Shown here: piece by piece, positions 52,813 to 61,585 of the stretch
Numbering within the stretch: the first letter of the stretch is position 1
Layout: the number at the start of each line of letters is the position of its first letter
Assembly (NCBI GenBank): GCA_963724985.1
Contig: CAVRWV010000020.1
Location: 1-64,000, forward strand
Direction of reading: 5' to 3'
Source of the DNA: JAJPJE01 sp963724985
GTDB taxonomy: Bacteria; Acidobacteriota; Terriglobia; Terriglobales; Acidobacteriaceae
DNA: 64,000 nucleotides
Position numbers and translations under genes: made by a program
Notes under the pieces: generated by a model
What the model saw: only the letters and a program-made list of their open reading frames with translations
The model's database searches: none
Told to the model about the DNA's origin: nothing

Positions 52813-53544
52813 TTACGTTTCCTCGGGCTCGGCAACAAATTGATATCCGACTCCCCGGACTGTCAGCAGGTGTTTGGGCTTGCTTGGATCGGGCTCAATA
52901 TATCTACGAAGGCGTACGACGAAATTATCGATGGCGCGTGTATCCGTGTCTTCCTTTAGATCCCATACATCTTCAAGGATCGCGCGCCGCGAGACAGGCC
53001 GCCCCTGATTGCGGATCAAGTACCGCAGGAGTTCACACTCCATTACCGTAAGCTGGAAGAAATCTTTGCCGTTCTGCAACTGCAATCTGTCGAAATCAAC
53101 TTCCTTGCCCCGGAAGCTGAAAACATTTCGTACTGCCTCCTGCTGGCCACCCAGATCTCCTGATTGGCCCATCCAGCTCTTGCGTCGCAGTAAACTGCCA
53201 ATTCGCGCAATCAGAATGTCCAGATTAAACGGCTTTGGCAGATAATCATCCGCCCCCGACTCAAAGCCTTTCAGCACATCCTCAGGACGGCTTCGTGCCG
53301 TCAGCATCAGCAGGGGGATGAACTGCTTCGCGGCTCGCAATTCGCTTGCGACCGTGAACCCATCCTTGCCGGGCAGCATCACGTCGAGAATCAACGCGTC
53401 GAACGGCGCATGGTCACATAGGAGTTTGGTCAGCGCTGCTTCACCGCTGTCCGTGAGCTCCACCGTGTATCCTTCTGCCTCCAGGTTAAATTGCAGGCCG
53501 CGCGCGAGATGCACTTCATCCTCGACGATCAGGATACGGATCAT
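52813..53544 (-). CDS. OmpR-family response regulator
   Basis: 243 residues. Receiver (VEDEVHLARGLQFNLEAEGY, phospho-Asp in FDALILDVMLPGKDGF, Lys in DDYLPKPFNLD) and winged-helix effector (LTVMECELLRYLIRNQGRPV, DTRAIDNFVVRLRRYIEPD, HLLTVRGVGYQF). Start overlaps the kinase stop by ATGA, marking a coupled pair. Confidence 0.94.
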   Translation of the reverse strand: MIRILIVEDEVHLARGLQFNLEAEGYTVELTDSGEAALTKLLCDHAPFDALILDVMLPGKDGFTVASELRAAKQFIPLLMLTARSRPEDVLKGFESGADDYLPKPFNLDILIARIGSLLRRKSWMGQSGDLGGQQEAVRNVFSFRGKEVDFDRLQLQNGKDFFQLTVMECELLRYLIRNQGRPVSRRAILEDVWDLKEDTDTRAIDNFVVRLRRYIEPDPSKPKHLLTVRGVGYQFVAEPEET

Positions 53545-54449
53545 GCGCGGTATACCCTCGGCAGCCGCATCGTAAACGTGCTGCCTCGTCCTTCGCCTTC
53601 GCTCTCCGCGAGCACATCGCCTCCGTGCCGCCGCGCGATCGAACGCACGATGAACAAACCAAGCCCCGTTCCCTTCACTGGACTCGAAGTCAATGTCCTC
53701 ACGCGATAGAAGCGCTTGAAAATGCGTTTGAGTTCCGGCTTCGGTATTCCAATTCCTTTGTCGCGGACCTGCAGAACCACCGTGTCCATGTTCGGACTCA
53801 GAACATCCACCACGATCTCTGTCGATTTGCCTGAATACTTCACCGCGTTGTCCAACAGATTCCCGACTGCCGTTCGGAGTTCCTCCGGATTCCCCAGCAA
53901 AATGATCCCCGGATCCGGTTGAGTTCCGAAGCGAAGCTCTTGCGGCGTAACCTTGTGACGCAATCGCGCGAGTTCCAGCGAATCTGTGACCAGCAACGAA
54001 AAATCCACTTCCTGATTGTGCTTCTTGTTATTGGTGCCGTGTCTTTCTTCGCCCGCCTTCAATACCTGCTCCACTGTTCCCAATAAGCGATCGGTATCTT
54101 CGAGCATGATGCGATAAAAATCGTGGCGTTGTGATTCCTCCACCGAGCGCTTCTGCAGCGTCTCCAGGTACAGGCGGATCGACGCAATCGGCGTTTTCAG
54201 TTCATGCGTAACCGCATTCAGGAAGCCGTCCTGCTGCTCATTGCGTCGGATTTCGCGCACCAGGAAGATCGTGTTCAGCACCAATCCGGCAATAATGAAT
54301 CCGAAGAAGAAGATCCCAAGCACCAGCGGGACCACTTCCTTCCAGTTGATGATGACCCACGTGATATTGAGGGCAATCGCCAGCCCGACGCCACAAGCGC
54401 CCAGGGTGATGAAGAATGCGATCGTCTTCCCACGGCTCGCGATTCGCAT
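53541..54449 (-). CDS. intramembrane-sensing histidine kinase
   Basis: 302 residues. Two membrane helices (ITLGACGVGLAIALNITWVI and LVLGIFFFGFIIAGLVLNTI) joined by only about six residues, so no periplasmic sensor exists; DHp with H-box FLNAVTHELKTPIASIRLYL; ATPase domain with NLLDNAVKYSG, VRDKGIGIPKPELKRIFKRF and GTGLGLFIVRSIARRHGG. Partner of the OmpR-type regulator. The gene upstream on the same strand is a fatty-acid desaturase, after a terminator, giving a desaturase-kinase-regulator order as in the Bacillus des system, though the regulator class differs. Confidence 0.92.
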   Translation of the reverse strand: MRIASRGKTIAFFITLGACGVGLAIALNITWVIINWKEVVPLVLGIFFFGFIIAGLVLNTIFLVREIRRNEQQDGFLNAVTHELKTPIASIRLYLETLQKRSVEESQRHDFYRIMLEDTDRLLGTVEQVLKAGEERHGTNNKKHNQEVDFSLLVTDSLELARLRHKVTPQELRFGTQPDPGIILLGNPEELRTAVGNLLDNAVKYSGKSTEIVVDVLSPNMDTVVLQVRDKGIGIPKPELKRIFKRFYRVRTLTSSPVKGTGLGLFIVRSIARRHGGDVLAESEGEGRGSTFTMRLPRVYRA

Positions 54450-54486
54450 AGGTGTCTAGATTGTAGTTGAGGAGTATCCCACAAAG

Positions 54487-54514
54487 AAAAACCGCGGACT
54501 CGACGGTCCGCGGT
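54487..54514 (-). terminator. terminator downstream of the desaturase
   Basis: Minus-strand stem ACCGCGGA...TCCGCGGT followed by TTTTT. Its core GCGGACTCGACGGTCCGC is almost identical to the hairpin at 55618-55637. Confidence 0.85.
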
Positions 54515-54538
54515 CATGAATCATGATTGCTAATGCTC

Positions 54539-55438
54539 CTAGTCGCCTGAGACCGGCACAAGCTCCTCGATGACTTCTTGAGGCGCAACAGCATCAGGCA
54601 CTTCGCTCTCTTCCTTCAGCTTCGGCAGCTTCACATCCCAGGCCAACCCGAGCATCTTGAGGAAAGAGATTCCATACCAATTCAGGTCGTATTCGTACCA
54701 GCGCAGTCCATGACGCGCCGATTGCGGATGCGCATGATGGTTGTTGTGCCATCCTTCGCCAAACGTCAGCAGCGCAACCCAGTAGCTGTTCTTCGAGGTG
54801 TCATTCGTAAGGAAACGCTGTCTTCCCCACATGTGTGTGGCCGAGTTCACCAGCCAAGTCGCATGTAAACCAAGAGTCGTCCTCAGGAAGATGCCCCACA
54901 GCACGTACTTCCAGCCGCCAATCGCCAGGATCGCCAGGCCCAGTACTGTGATTGGAAGCCAGTGCCATTTGCTGATCCACGTATGGAACTTGTCCTTGCG
55001 AAGGTCGGGAACGTACGGAAGCAGAGCCGCGGATTGGTTGTGCATCGCCCGCCCCGTCATGATCCATCCCATGTGCGCCCAGAAACCGCCATCGCGCGGG
55101 GAATGCGGATCGCCCTCGCGATCGGTATTCTGATGGTGCACTCGGTGGGTTGCCACCCAGAAGAACGGACCGCCCTCCAGCGCCAGTGCCCCGCATGTGG
55201 TTAGGAAATACTCGATCCACTTCGGAGTCTTGTAACCACGGTGGGTAAGCAACCGGTGATACCCCATGCCGATCCCGAGGCTGCCTGAAAACCACCACAG
55301 GATCGCCGCCAGGAAGGCAGCTTTCCAACTGAAGAAGAACAGGGCCGCTACCGCACCAATATGGAATAAGACCATGAAAAACGTAGTCAGCTTACTGATC
55401 GGTTCTTTGAAGGTCCGATCATTCTTCAAAAAGCTCAT
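54539..55438 (-). CDS. acyl-CoA (delta-9-type) fatty acid desaturase
   Basis: 299 residues from ATG 55438 (AAGGGGA upstream). Membrane di-iron desaturase with the three histidine boxes HRLLTH, HRVHH and HNNHH, and hydrophobic pairs (FFMVLFHIGAVAALFFFSW; ITVLGLAILAIGGWKYVLWG). Introduces a cis double bond into acyl chains, adjusting membrane fluidity. C-terminal extension (KLKEESEVPDAVAPQEVIEE) is unusual. Confidence 0.93.
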   Translation of the reverse strand: MSFLKNDRTFKEPISKLTTFFMVLFHIGAVAALFFFSWKAAFLAAILWWFSGSLGIGMGYHRLLTHRGYKTPKWIEYFLTTCGALALEGGPFFWVATHRVHHQNTDREGDPHSPRDGGFWAHMGWIMTGRAMHNQSAALLPYVPDLRKDKFHTWISKWHWLPITVLGLAILAIGGWKYVLWGIFLRTTLGLHATWLVNSATHMWGRQRFLTNDTSKNSYWVALLTFGEGWHNNHHAHPQSARHGLRWYEYDLNWYGISFLKMLGLAWDVKLPKLKEESEVPDAVAPQEVIEELVPVSGD

Positions 55439-55877
55439 GCTTCCCCTTGCGACCCTTTGGATTTTCCCCACGAAACTGTTCCGAAGTTATCAGGGAATCA
55501 CTTCGACTTTTGTAATACTTGTGTAATTGCACCAGTTACAGCGGCGGGACACACAGCTTTCGTAATCTGTAGAGATCTTTTGAAGTGCTACTTGAAGTTA
55601 GTGCCTGCAATAAAAAAGGCGGACTCGGCGGTCCGCCCTCTTTGCTCTGAAATCTTCCAAGTCTCCTTCCTACACATCGAGTGCTTGGGGTAAATCAACG
55701 AGGACATTCTGTCCCGGTTTTCCTCGAACATGTACTGAAGAATGCACCGTAGGGATAACGACGGTCGTAGAACCTTTTGTTCTCTCGTCATCTTCCTATG
55801 AGGTGAATACCTGATTGCGCCAGATATCGGATATCACTGTCCAATCTCCTGCCATCCAATCGGCTAAGGAGAAATCG
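55439..55877. other. 439-base intergenic region with an orphan terminator
   Basis: Between the desaturase (minus) and DoxX (plus). The only clear element is the minus-strand terminator at 55612-55637. Open frames here are short and run through the hairpin, so I do not call a gene; a small RNA transcribed from about 55800 towards 55612 is possible. Confidence 0.4.
55612..55637 (-). terminator. orphan rho-independent terminator
   Basis: On the minus strand GGCGGAC and GTCCGCC pair around a six-base loop and are followed by TTTTTT. No protein gene is seen upstream of it on that strand. The opposite strand has only CTCTTT after the stem. Confidence 0.7.
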
Positions 55878-56324
55878 ATGAAAGCCCCTTTTCTGATCGG
55901 CCGTCTTATATTCGGAGGGTTTTTTCTTTACAACGGAATCAATCATTTCCGGCAACGCAAGACGATTACCCAATATGCAGGAGCTAAGAAAGTTCCTAAG
56001 CCCCATGCCGCCGTCATCGCAACCGGAGTCGCTCTGACTGTTGGCGGAGCGAGCGTTCTGCTGGGAATCAAGCCAAAGCTGGGCACGCTCGCCATCATTG
56101 GGTTCTTGGGCGGCGTCTCTCCGTTTATCCATAATTTCTGGAAGGACGAGGATCCCGGCGAGCGCATGCACAATATGGTCGACTTCACTAAGAATATGGC
56201 CTTGCTCGGATCGGCACTGGCTCTCATGGGAGTCGAAGAACCTTGGCCCGCAAGCGTCCCCATTGCTCAACCTGGAAAGCTGCAACGCCTGCGAAGAGCG
56301 GTCCGCAGAGAAGCAGCAGCGTAG
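55878..56324 (+). CDS. DoxX family membrane protein
   Basis: 148 residues from ATG 55878, preceded by AAGGAGAAATCG. Four membrane helices (FLIGRLIFGGFFLYNGINHF, AVIATGVALTVGGASVLLG, TLAIIGFLGGVSPFI, MALLGSALALMG) and FWKDEDPGERMHNMVDFTKN, typical of DoxX/SURF4-like proteins. Members are linked to thiosulfate:quinone oxidoreductase or oxidative-stress complexes; specific role unknown. Confidence 0.88.
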   Translation: MKAPFLIGRLIFGGFFLYNGINHFRQRKTITQYAGAKKVPKPHAAVIATGVALTVGGASVLLGIKPKLGTLAIIGFLGGVSPFIHNFWKDEDPGERMHNMVDFTKNMALLGSALALMGVEEPWPASVPIAQPGKLQRLRRAVRREAAA

Positions 56325-56346
56325 TTCATATCGTGGGCTTGCGCCG

Positions 56347-57052
56347 CTACTCGATCGCCACCGCCAGGTCGCGATAGGAAAAAATCAGCGACGCAAGCGC
56401 CCACACGGCCACCGAGTCGACCAGCGCCCAGCCCACCGCTGTCCACATGGGTGTCCAATTGTCGAACGAGAATCCGAGTATCGACTGCATCAGCACATAG
56501 GTCGGCATCACTTGTGTAAGAACACCCGCCGACATTTGAACTAACACACCATTAATACCGACTACAATCGCCGTTAACGCGATCGTGAGTAATGGGCTGA
56601 GAAAAGTCGAAAACAATAGGGCCACGCTTCCCGCCAGCGCCGATGCCGCAAATAACATGACTGCAATGGGAATCGCGTGCGCGGCAGAAAACCCGGCTCG
56701 CGCAAATACCCATGCACCCAACATCGCGACCGCCGCACTATAAACCGCCGCCGCTCGCCAGAAATCCTACTTCCAGTCCTGCCAGATATTCTGCACGGCT
56801 GACAGCTTTCGATAGCACAGCGAGAATGCGTCGTGATCGCCGCTGGTTGTAGATCGCTGATGAAGCCAGGAATGCCGTGAACACCACCCCATAAACCGCC
56901 TGCTGCTTCAGGAGGAACAATGCGTCATCCTGTGACTGTTTAATCGAATACGCGGCGGCTCCGCCACTGATCACCGCCCATAGAAGAAGTAGCAGAATCG
57001 CCCATCGGCTCTCTCGAAGGAAATTCAGCGCGATCAGGAAAACTGGTCTCAT
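56347..57052 (-). pseudogene. ABC transporter permease, one frameshift
   Basis: Two consecutive frames together give one permease of about 230 residues: the N-terminal part (FLIALNFLRESRWAILLLLL to AGLEVGFLAS) ends in a stop at 56738, and the C-terminal part (AAVYSAAVAMLGAWVFARAG to FSYRDLAVAIE) is in another frame. Removing one base around 56746-56756 (GGCGGCGG tract) joins them smoothly. Six hydrophobic segments in total. With the adjacent ATPase it would be a two-component exporter of the type where permease and ATPase are separate. May be decayed or a sequencing artefact. Confidence 0.7.
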
Positions 57053-57981
57053 GCGAAGCGACCCTCGCTTGCGGATTGGGACGCGGAATCGGACCCAGTC
57101 AACTCGAGGAACAATTCTTCCAATGACCGCCGCACCGGATTCACCCGCAGCACCTCACCTCCGGCCGCCCATATTTTTTCGATCACATGGCGCTGCTCAG
57201 CACGTTTTACCCTGATGACGACGTTGCCGTTATCATTCTTCACTCCGGGAAACTCCGTCGGCGTTACTCTGCTGGCCACGATCTCCGACTCTTCCGCCGA
57301 TTCCAGCAGCTCCGACGTCTTCCCCACTCGCATTAGCTTGCCCTTACTCACGATGCCCACGCGATCGCAAATCAGTTCGATCTCCGAGAGCAGGTGCGAG
57401 CTGAGGAAGACTGCTCTTCCCTGCGCTGCGCGCGCGCACCAGCAACTCGCGCACCGCAACGCGTCCAAGTGGATCCAGCGCGGACGTAGGCTCGTCCAGG
57501 ATCAGTAGCTCCGGATCGTTCACCAGCGCCTGTGCCAATCCAACTCGTTGCAGCATCCCGCGGGAAAGCTTCGAAGCCTTGCGCGACTCCACGTCGCGCA
57601 GTTCCAGCAATTCCAGAACTTCGCTGGTGCGCTTTGCCAGTTCCGGATCGCGCATGCCGTTCAGTGCGCCATAGAACCGCACCAAGTCATTCACCGGACG
57701 GTTGTACAGCGCCACGTTCTCTGCCAGGAATCCCACCCGCTTACGAGCAGGAGCATAACCAAATCTCTCGCCGAGCAGGCACCCGATCCCGCACTCGGCT
57801 GCATGAATCCCATGGCAAGATGGATCGCTGTGCTCTTGCCTGCCCCATTCGGTCCGAGGAAACCAAAGATTTCGCCCGCTTCGATCGATAGCGAGAAATC
57901 ATCCAGGGCGTGCACGCTACGTCTCCCAAAGATCGATCGATATGTCTTCCCAATCTGCTCGTATTCGAGGACGGCAGGCAC
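57049..57981 (-). pseudogene. ABC transporter ATP-binding protein, two frameshifts
   Basis: Three frames carry one ATPase in order: Walker A GFLGPNGAGKSTAIHLAMGF in the first; signature LSRGMLQRVGLAQALV and Walker B LLILDEPTSALDP in the second; the H-loop AVFLSSHLLSEIELICDRVG and C-terminal domain in the third. The first break is at the CCC run 57782-57784 (one G missing on the coding strand); the second is in the alternating GC tract at 57425-57438. GTG 57981 is the probable start (PAVLEYEQIGKTY follows). Permease start overlaps its end by four bases. Confidence 0.72.
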
Positions 57982-58001
57982 GCCGCTATTGTATGCGCCG
58001 C

Positions 58002-58033
58002 AAAAAGCAAAAGCCTCCGCCATAAGCGGAGGC
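58002..58033 (-). terminator. terminator of the atp operon
   Basis: Minus-strand GCCTCCGC / GCGGAGGC stem with a five-base loop, then TTTTGCTTTTT, 60 bases after the atpE stop. Confidence 0.85.
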
Positions 58034-58093
58034 CATCGCGTTTCCTGTCATTCCGAGGCGTCTGAAGCGCCGAGGAGTCTGATTGTCGAACTT

Positions 58094-58405
58094 TTACTTC
58101 ACTTTTACAAAGATAATCACCAGCGTGTACAGAGCCAGCGATTCAATTAGTGCGAGGCCAAGAATCAGCGCCAGCTGAATGCCGGCACGTGCTCCGGGGT
58201 TTCTGGCAAGTGCTTCGGCGGCTGCGGCGGTCGCCTTACCCTGTCCGAGGGCGCACATACCCGAGGCGATCGCCATCGCGAATCCGGCAGTGATCGCAAC
58301 CCAGTTGGTGCCCGCAGCAGCGGCTTCGCCGCCCTGGGCGTAAACCGGCGCGGCAACGAACATAATCGCGAGCGCCATGAAGAGGTAGCTGAGTGTTTTG
58401 CGCAT
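58094..58405 (-). CDS. atpE: ATP synthase F0 subunit c
   Basis: 103 residues from ATG 58405 with AAGGAG upstream. An N-terminal signal-like helix (MRKTLSYLFMALAIMFVAAP, site VYAQG) precedes the usual helical hairpin: AITAGFAMAIASGMCALGQG, polar loop ALARNPGA and LALILGLALIESLALYTLVI with the ion-carrying Glu. c subunits form the rotor ring. Residues Gln (GQG), Glu-Ser (IES) and Tyr (ALY) match part of the sodium-binding set, but the Thr after ES is Leu. The leader is longer than in most c subunits. Confidence 0.92.
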   Translation of the reverse strand: MRKTLSYLFMALAIMFVAAPVYAQGGEAAAAGTNWVAITAGFAMAIASGMCALGQGKATAAAAEALARNPGARAGIQLALILGLALIESLALYTLVIIFVKVK

Positions 58406-58516
58406 GTACTTTCTCCTTATAAATCGCTGCCAGTGGGTGGTTGACGCCATACCGTGCAGACGCCCTCACACTCGCAGCAAACTTCTTTCGTCAAACGTGA
58501 AACTTGAAACGGGTTT

Positions 58517-59251
58517 CTAGTGCTCGGCCGCCACCGCCCCCTGCAGGTACACCGTCGTCAGCAGCGCAAAGATATACGCCTGCAAAAGCGAAACAAAGAT
58601 GTGCAGTCCGAGAAAGACCACTGGTATCACAATTGGAACAAGGGAAAAGAACACCAGGGTTACCATGTCACCGGCGAACATGTTGGCGAACAGACGGATG
58701 GTGAGCGACATCACGCGTGCCAAATTGCTGATAATTTCGATTGGCACCATCAGCGGCGCGAGCGCAGGCACAGGCCCTGTGAATAGCTTGGCATAGCCCC
58801 ATGGCCCGTGTTGGCGGATGCCCTGATAGTTGTAATAGAAGAAAGCAACCAGAGCACAGCCCAACGGCACCGATGCCTCTGCAGTCGGCGAAAGAAATCC
58901 CGGCACCAGTCCAAGCAGATTGCACAGCAGAATGAAGATAAACAGCGGCACCAGGAACGATGTGAAGATCTCGCTGTGCGGGCCGATGATCTCTTTGCTC
59001 TGATTCTCGATGAAACCGTGAATGCCTTCGAAGATATGCTGCAACGCGCGTGGGCGTTCGACGGAAAGGCTTGCCCTTACCAGCAGAAAAAGCAGGAACA
59101 GGATAGCCACGACCAGAATTTCCATCGAGAGGTAATTTGGGATGGGCGCCTGCGGATATTTCGGGTGAATGCCAAGCGCATTCAGGAGGGAGGTCACTGG
59201 ACCGCCAAAGATCCGGTTCAACAGGGCAGTTAATGGCAGTTGTTCAGGCAT
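58517..59251 (-). CDS. atpB: ATP synthase F0 subunit a
   Basis: 244 residues, normal length. Essential Arg in MSLTIRLFANMFAGDMVTLV, preceded by PIEIISNLARV and followed by LQAYIFALLTTVYL. Forms the ion half-channels next to the c ring. Followed by atpE (111 bases), preceded by atpI (17 bases). Confidence 0.95.
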   Translation of the reverse strand: MPEQLPLTALLNRIFGGPVTSLLNALGIHPKYPQAPIPNYLSMEILVVAILFLLFLLVRASLSVERPRALQHIFEGIHGFIENQSKEIIGPHSEIFTSFLVPLFIFILLCNLLGLVPGFLSPTAEASVPLGCALVAFFYYNYQGIRQHGPWGYAKLFTGPVPALAPLMVPIEIISNLARVMSLTIRLFANMFAGDMVTLVFFSLVPIVIPVVFLGLHIFVSLLQAYIFALLTTVYLQGAVAAEH

Positions 59252-59268
59252 GAATAATGACGAACCAG

Positions 59269-59745
59269 CTAAATTTTTGATCGCAACGCCGCGTACGTTT
59301 CGTAGACGGCTTCACACAAGATCGCGGCTACGGTCAATGACAGACCACCAAGGAAACCGTAAAGGCCGTCAGCAGAACCTTTGAATATAACATAGGCCCC
59401 AATGCCGATAAAGACATAGCGCAGCAGGAACCGGAACACCGTTCCAGTACTCGAAACCTTTGATCCATCGGTACTTATGCGCTCTGCCAACGCGTTCATC
59501 GCATGTTCCAGCCAGTGGAAGTTCACGTAGGAAACAACGCAACCGAGCAGCACGCCAGCGGCAATTCTCCAGCCCCAAATCCACCACGCAACCAGCGTTG
59601 CGATTGCACCCAGGATCAGCATCGTATGCCGGATTCGACCGACCGCTCCGCCAAGAAACCGTTCCACCTTTGGATCGACAGGTGCCGGTTCGAATACGTC
59701 TTCGGTGTCGTCGGGATCTGGCTGGATGGTATCCGGATCGGACAC
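59269..59745 (-). CDS. atpI: ATP synthase subunit I-like protein
   Basis: 158 residues, GTG 59745 two bases after the atpZ stop. Acidic N-terminus (DPDTIQPDPDDTEDVFEP) and four membrane helices (LILGAIATLVAWWIWGW, AAGVLLGCVVSYVNFHWL, LLRYVFIGIGAYVIF, GFLGGLSLTVAAILCEAV), matching ATP_synt_I assembly proteins that help c-ring formation. Confidence 0.78.
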   Translation of the reverse strand: MSDPDTIQPDPDDTEDVFEPAPVDPKVERFLGGAVGRIRHTMLILGAIATLVAWWIWGWRIAAGVLLGCVVSYVNFHWLEHAMNALAERISTDGSKVSSTGTVFRFLLRYVFIGIGAYVIFKGSADGLYGFLGGLSLTVAAILCEAVYETYAALRSKI

Positions 59746-59747
59746 GA

Positions 59748-59981
59748 TTACTCGTCCTTCCCGTCATCCTTGAGTACCGTCCGGATCAGCTCGACGAATC
59801 CCGCAATGATACCGACGATCAGTCCGGCCAGGTACAGCCACGTTGTATGCAGCCATCGGTCGAGCAGCACCCCGATGATCCATCCAACAAAGGTAGCGGC
59901 CGGGAGCACAAACGCCAGTTGGCTGTACCGCGCGAGAGTGACAAAGAAGTTGCCGTTTGAAGATTGTGGTGGCTCAGGCAT
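59748..59981 (-). CDS. AtpZ/AtpI-type F0F1 assembly protein
   Basis: 77 residues with two membrane helices (LAFVLPAATFVGWIIGVLLD and YLAGLIVGIIAGFVELI), the pair-of-helices AtpZ signature with a central WLHTTW. Thought to help c-ring assembly or Mg/Ca transport. First gene of the atp set, 47 bases after nuoN. Confidence 0.8.
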   Translation of the reverse strand: MPEPPQSSNGNFFVTLARYSQLAFVLPAATFVGWIIGVLLDRWLHTTWLYLAGLIVGIIAGFVELIRTVLKDDGKDE

Positions 59982-60027
59982 AGTCGCGCACCATTGTACG
60001 CAAGCGCGGCCTTTGAAGATGCACGCT

Positions 60028-61572
60028 CTACTTTAGGAGTCCTAGCACCGCACTGGCTTGCGGTACGCTCAGCGACCAGGCTGCGGCCCTGAGAAAGACC
60101 TCTGGGAAGATGCCGATCGCCACCGTGCCCAGCGCCGTGATGGCCAATGCCAGCCTCAAGCCCGGGCTCATCGCCACTGGTTCCGTGCTTTCCGCCGGAC
60201 GCATCAACATGGCATTTGCGATTCGCAGATAGTAGTAAAGACCGAGCACCGCAAACAGCACGGCCACCGCCGCCAGCGCGTAGTGCCCTGACTCAATCAG
60301 CGACAGGAAGATGTAGTACTTGCCCCAGAATCCTGCCAGTGGCGGAATGCCCGCGAGCGACAGCAGGAACACCAGCATCAGGATCGCTTCCGTCGGAGCC
60401 TTGAACATCAGTCCCGCAATGTCGTCGATCTCATCCCCAATGATGTCGCGCCGCCGCAGGGATGTGATCACCGCAAACGCGCCCAGGTTCATGAAGGTGT
60501 ACACCAGCAGGTACACCATGATGCCCTTGATGCCCGTGGAACTCGCGCTCTCGTTGTTCCCCGCTACCAGGCCCAGCAGCATATAGCCCACATGCGCGAT
60601 CGACGAATAGGCCAGCAGCCGCTTCAGATTGCTCTGCGTCAGCGCCGCCAGATTCCCAGCCGTCAGCGTCGCGAGCGAAACAAAAATGATCATCGGCACA
60701 TAAATCGAGCGCAGCGGGTACAGCATGTATAAGAAGATGCGCAGCAGCATCGCCCAGCCCGCGGCCTTCACCGCGACGGACATATATCCAGTCACGCTAG
60801 TCGGTGCGCCTTCATACGCATCCGGCGCCCACTGATGGAACGGTACAGCGGCAATCTTGAAGAGCAGTCCGGTTGCCGTAGTCAGCAGCGCAAGAATCGC
60901 AATCGGATCTTTAGGATTCGTACGGAAGTGTTCTTCCAGCGTTCGCGCGATCTGACCAACGTTCGTGCTGCCCGCCAGTCCGTAGAACAACGACAGGCCA
61001 TACGCGAAGATTCCCGACGAGAACGCCCCCAGCAGCAAGTACTTCAACGCCGCTTCATTCGACCGCTGACTCCGCCGCAGGAAACCCACAAGCACATAAG
61101 TCGAGATCGCCATCAACTCCAGGCCAATAAACAACAGCACGATGTCATAGCCTGACGCCATGCACATCATGCCGACCACCGAGAACAACACCAGCGCGTA
61201 GAACTCGCCGTGCTGCTCGCGCTCGATCTCCAGGTACTTCACCGACATCAGGATGGCAATCGCCGCCCCGGCAAGGAACAGGTAGAAGAAGTAGATCGCA
61301 AAACGATCCAGCACCAGCGACCCGGCAAAGCCTACGAAAGAGCCGCCCTGACCATGCGCTTCGGCAAACCGATCCGCCAGTTGGACCTTGTAAACTGCAA
61401 CTGCCGAGAACCCCAATCCCACCAGCGCCGTCCACGCATTCGCGCGCTTCCACTCTGCGGGCAACATCAGGTCAATGATCAGCACGCCCATGCCAAACAG
61501 CGCCAGCATGATCATCGGCAGCGCTAGCAGGTAATCCGTGCTGGTGAAGAAATGTTGTATCGGCGTTCCCAT
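60028..61572 (-). CDS. nuoN: NADH-quinone oxidoreductase subunit N
   Basis: 514 residues, 14 membrane helices. ATG 61572 with AAGGA upstream. Antiporter-like proton channel subunit of complex I: FSVVGMMCMASGYDIVLLFIGLELMAIS and FKIAAVPFHQWAPDAYEGAP carry the conserved Glu and Lys sites, with LLAYSSIAHVGYMLLGL. Starts 13 bases after nuoM, same strand. Confidence 0.95.
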   Translation of the reverse strand: MGTPIQHFFTSTDYLLALPMIMLALFGMGVLIIDLMLPAEWKRANAWTALVGLGFSAVAVYKVQLADRFAEAHGQGGSFVGFAGSLVLDRFAIYFFYLFLAGAAIAILMSVKYLEIEREQHGEFYALVLFSVVGMMCMASGYDIVLLFIGLELMAISTYVLVGFLRRSQRSNEAALKYLLLGAFSSGIFAYGLSLFYGLAGSTNVGQIARTLEEHFRTNPKDPIAILALLTTATGLLFKIAAVPFHQWAPDAYEGAPTSVTGYMSVAVKAAGWAMLLRIFLYMLYPLRSIYVPMIIFVSLATLTAGNLAALTQSNLKRLLAYSSIAHVGYMLLGLVAGNNESASSTGIKGIMVYLLVYTFMNLGAFAVITSLRRRDIIGDEIDDIAGLMFKAPTEAILMLVFLLSLAGIPPLAGFWGKYYIFLSLIESGHYALAAVAVLFAVLGLYYYLRIANAMLMRPAESTEPVAMSPGLRLALAITALGTVAIGIFPEVFLRAAAWSLSVPQASAVLGLLK

Positions 61573-61585
61573 TTGCCGTCCTTTG

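Noticed and set aside
55588..55791. 67-codon minus-strand frame before the orphan terminator
   Set aside because: The frame runs through the hairpin and its T-tract; the ribosome site abuts the ATG. A non-coding transcript is the better reading.
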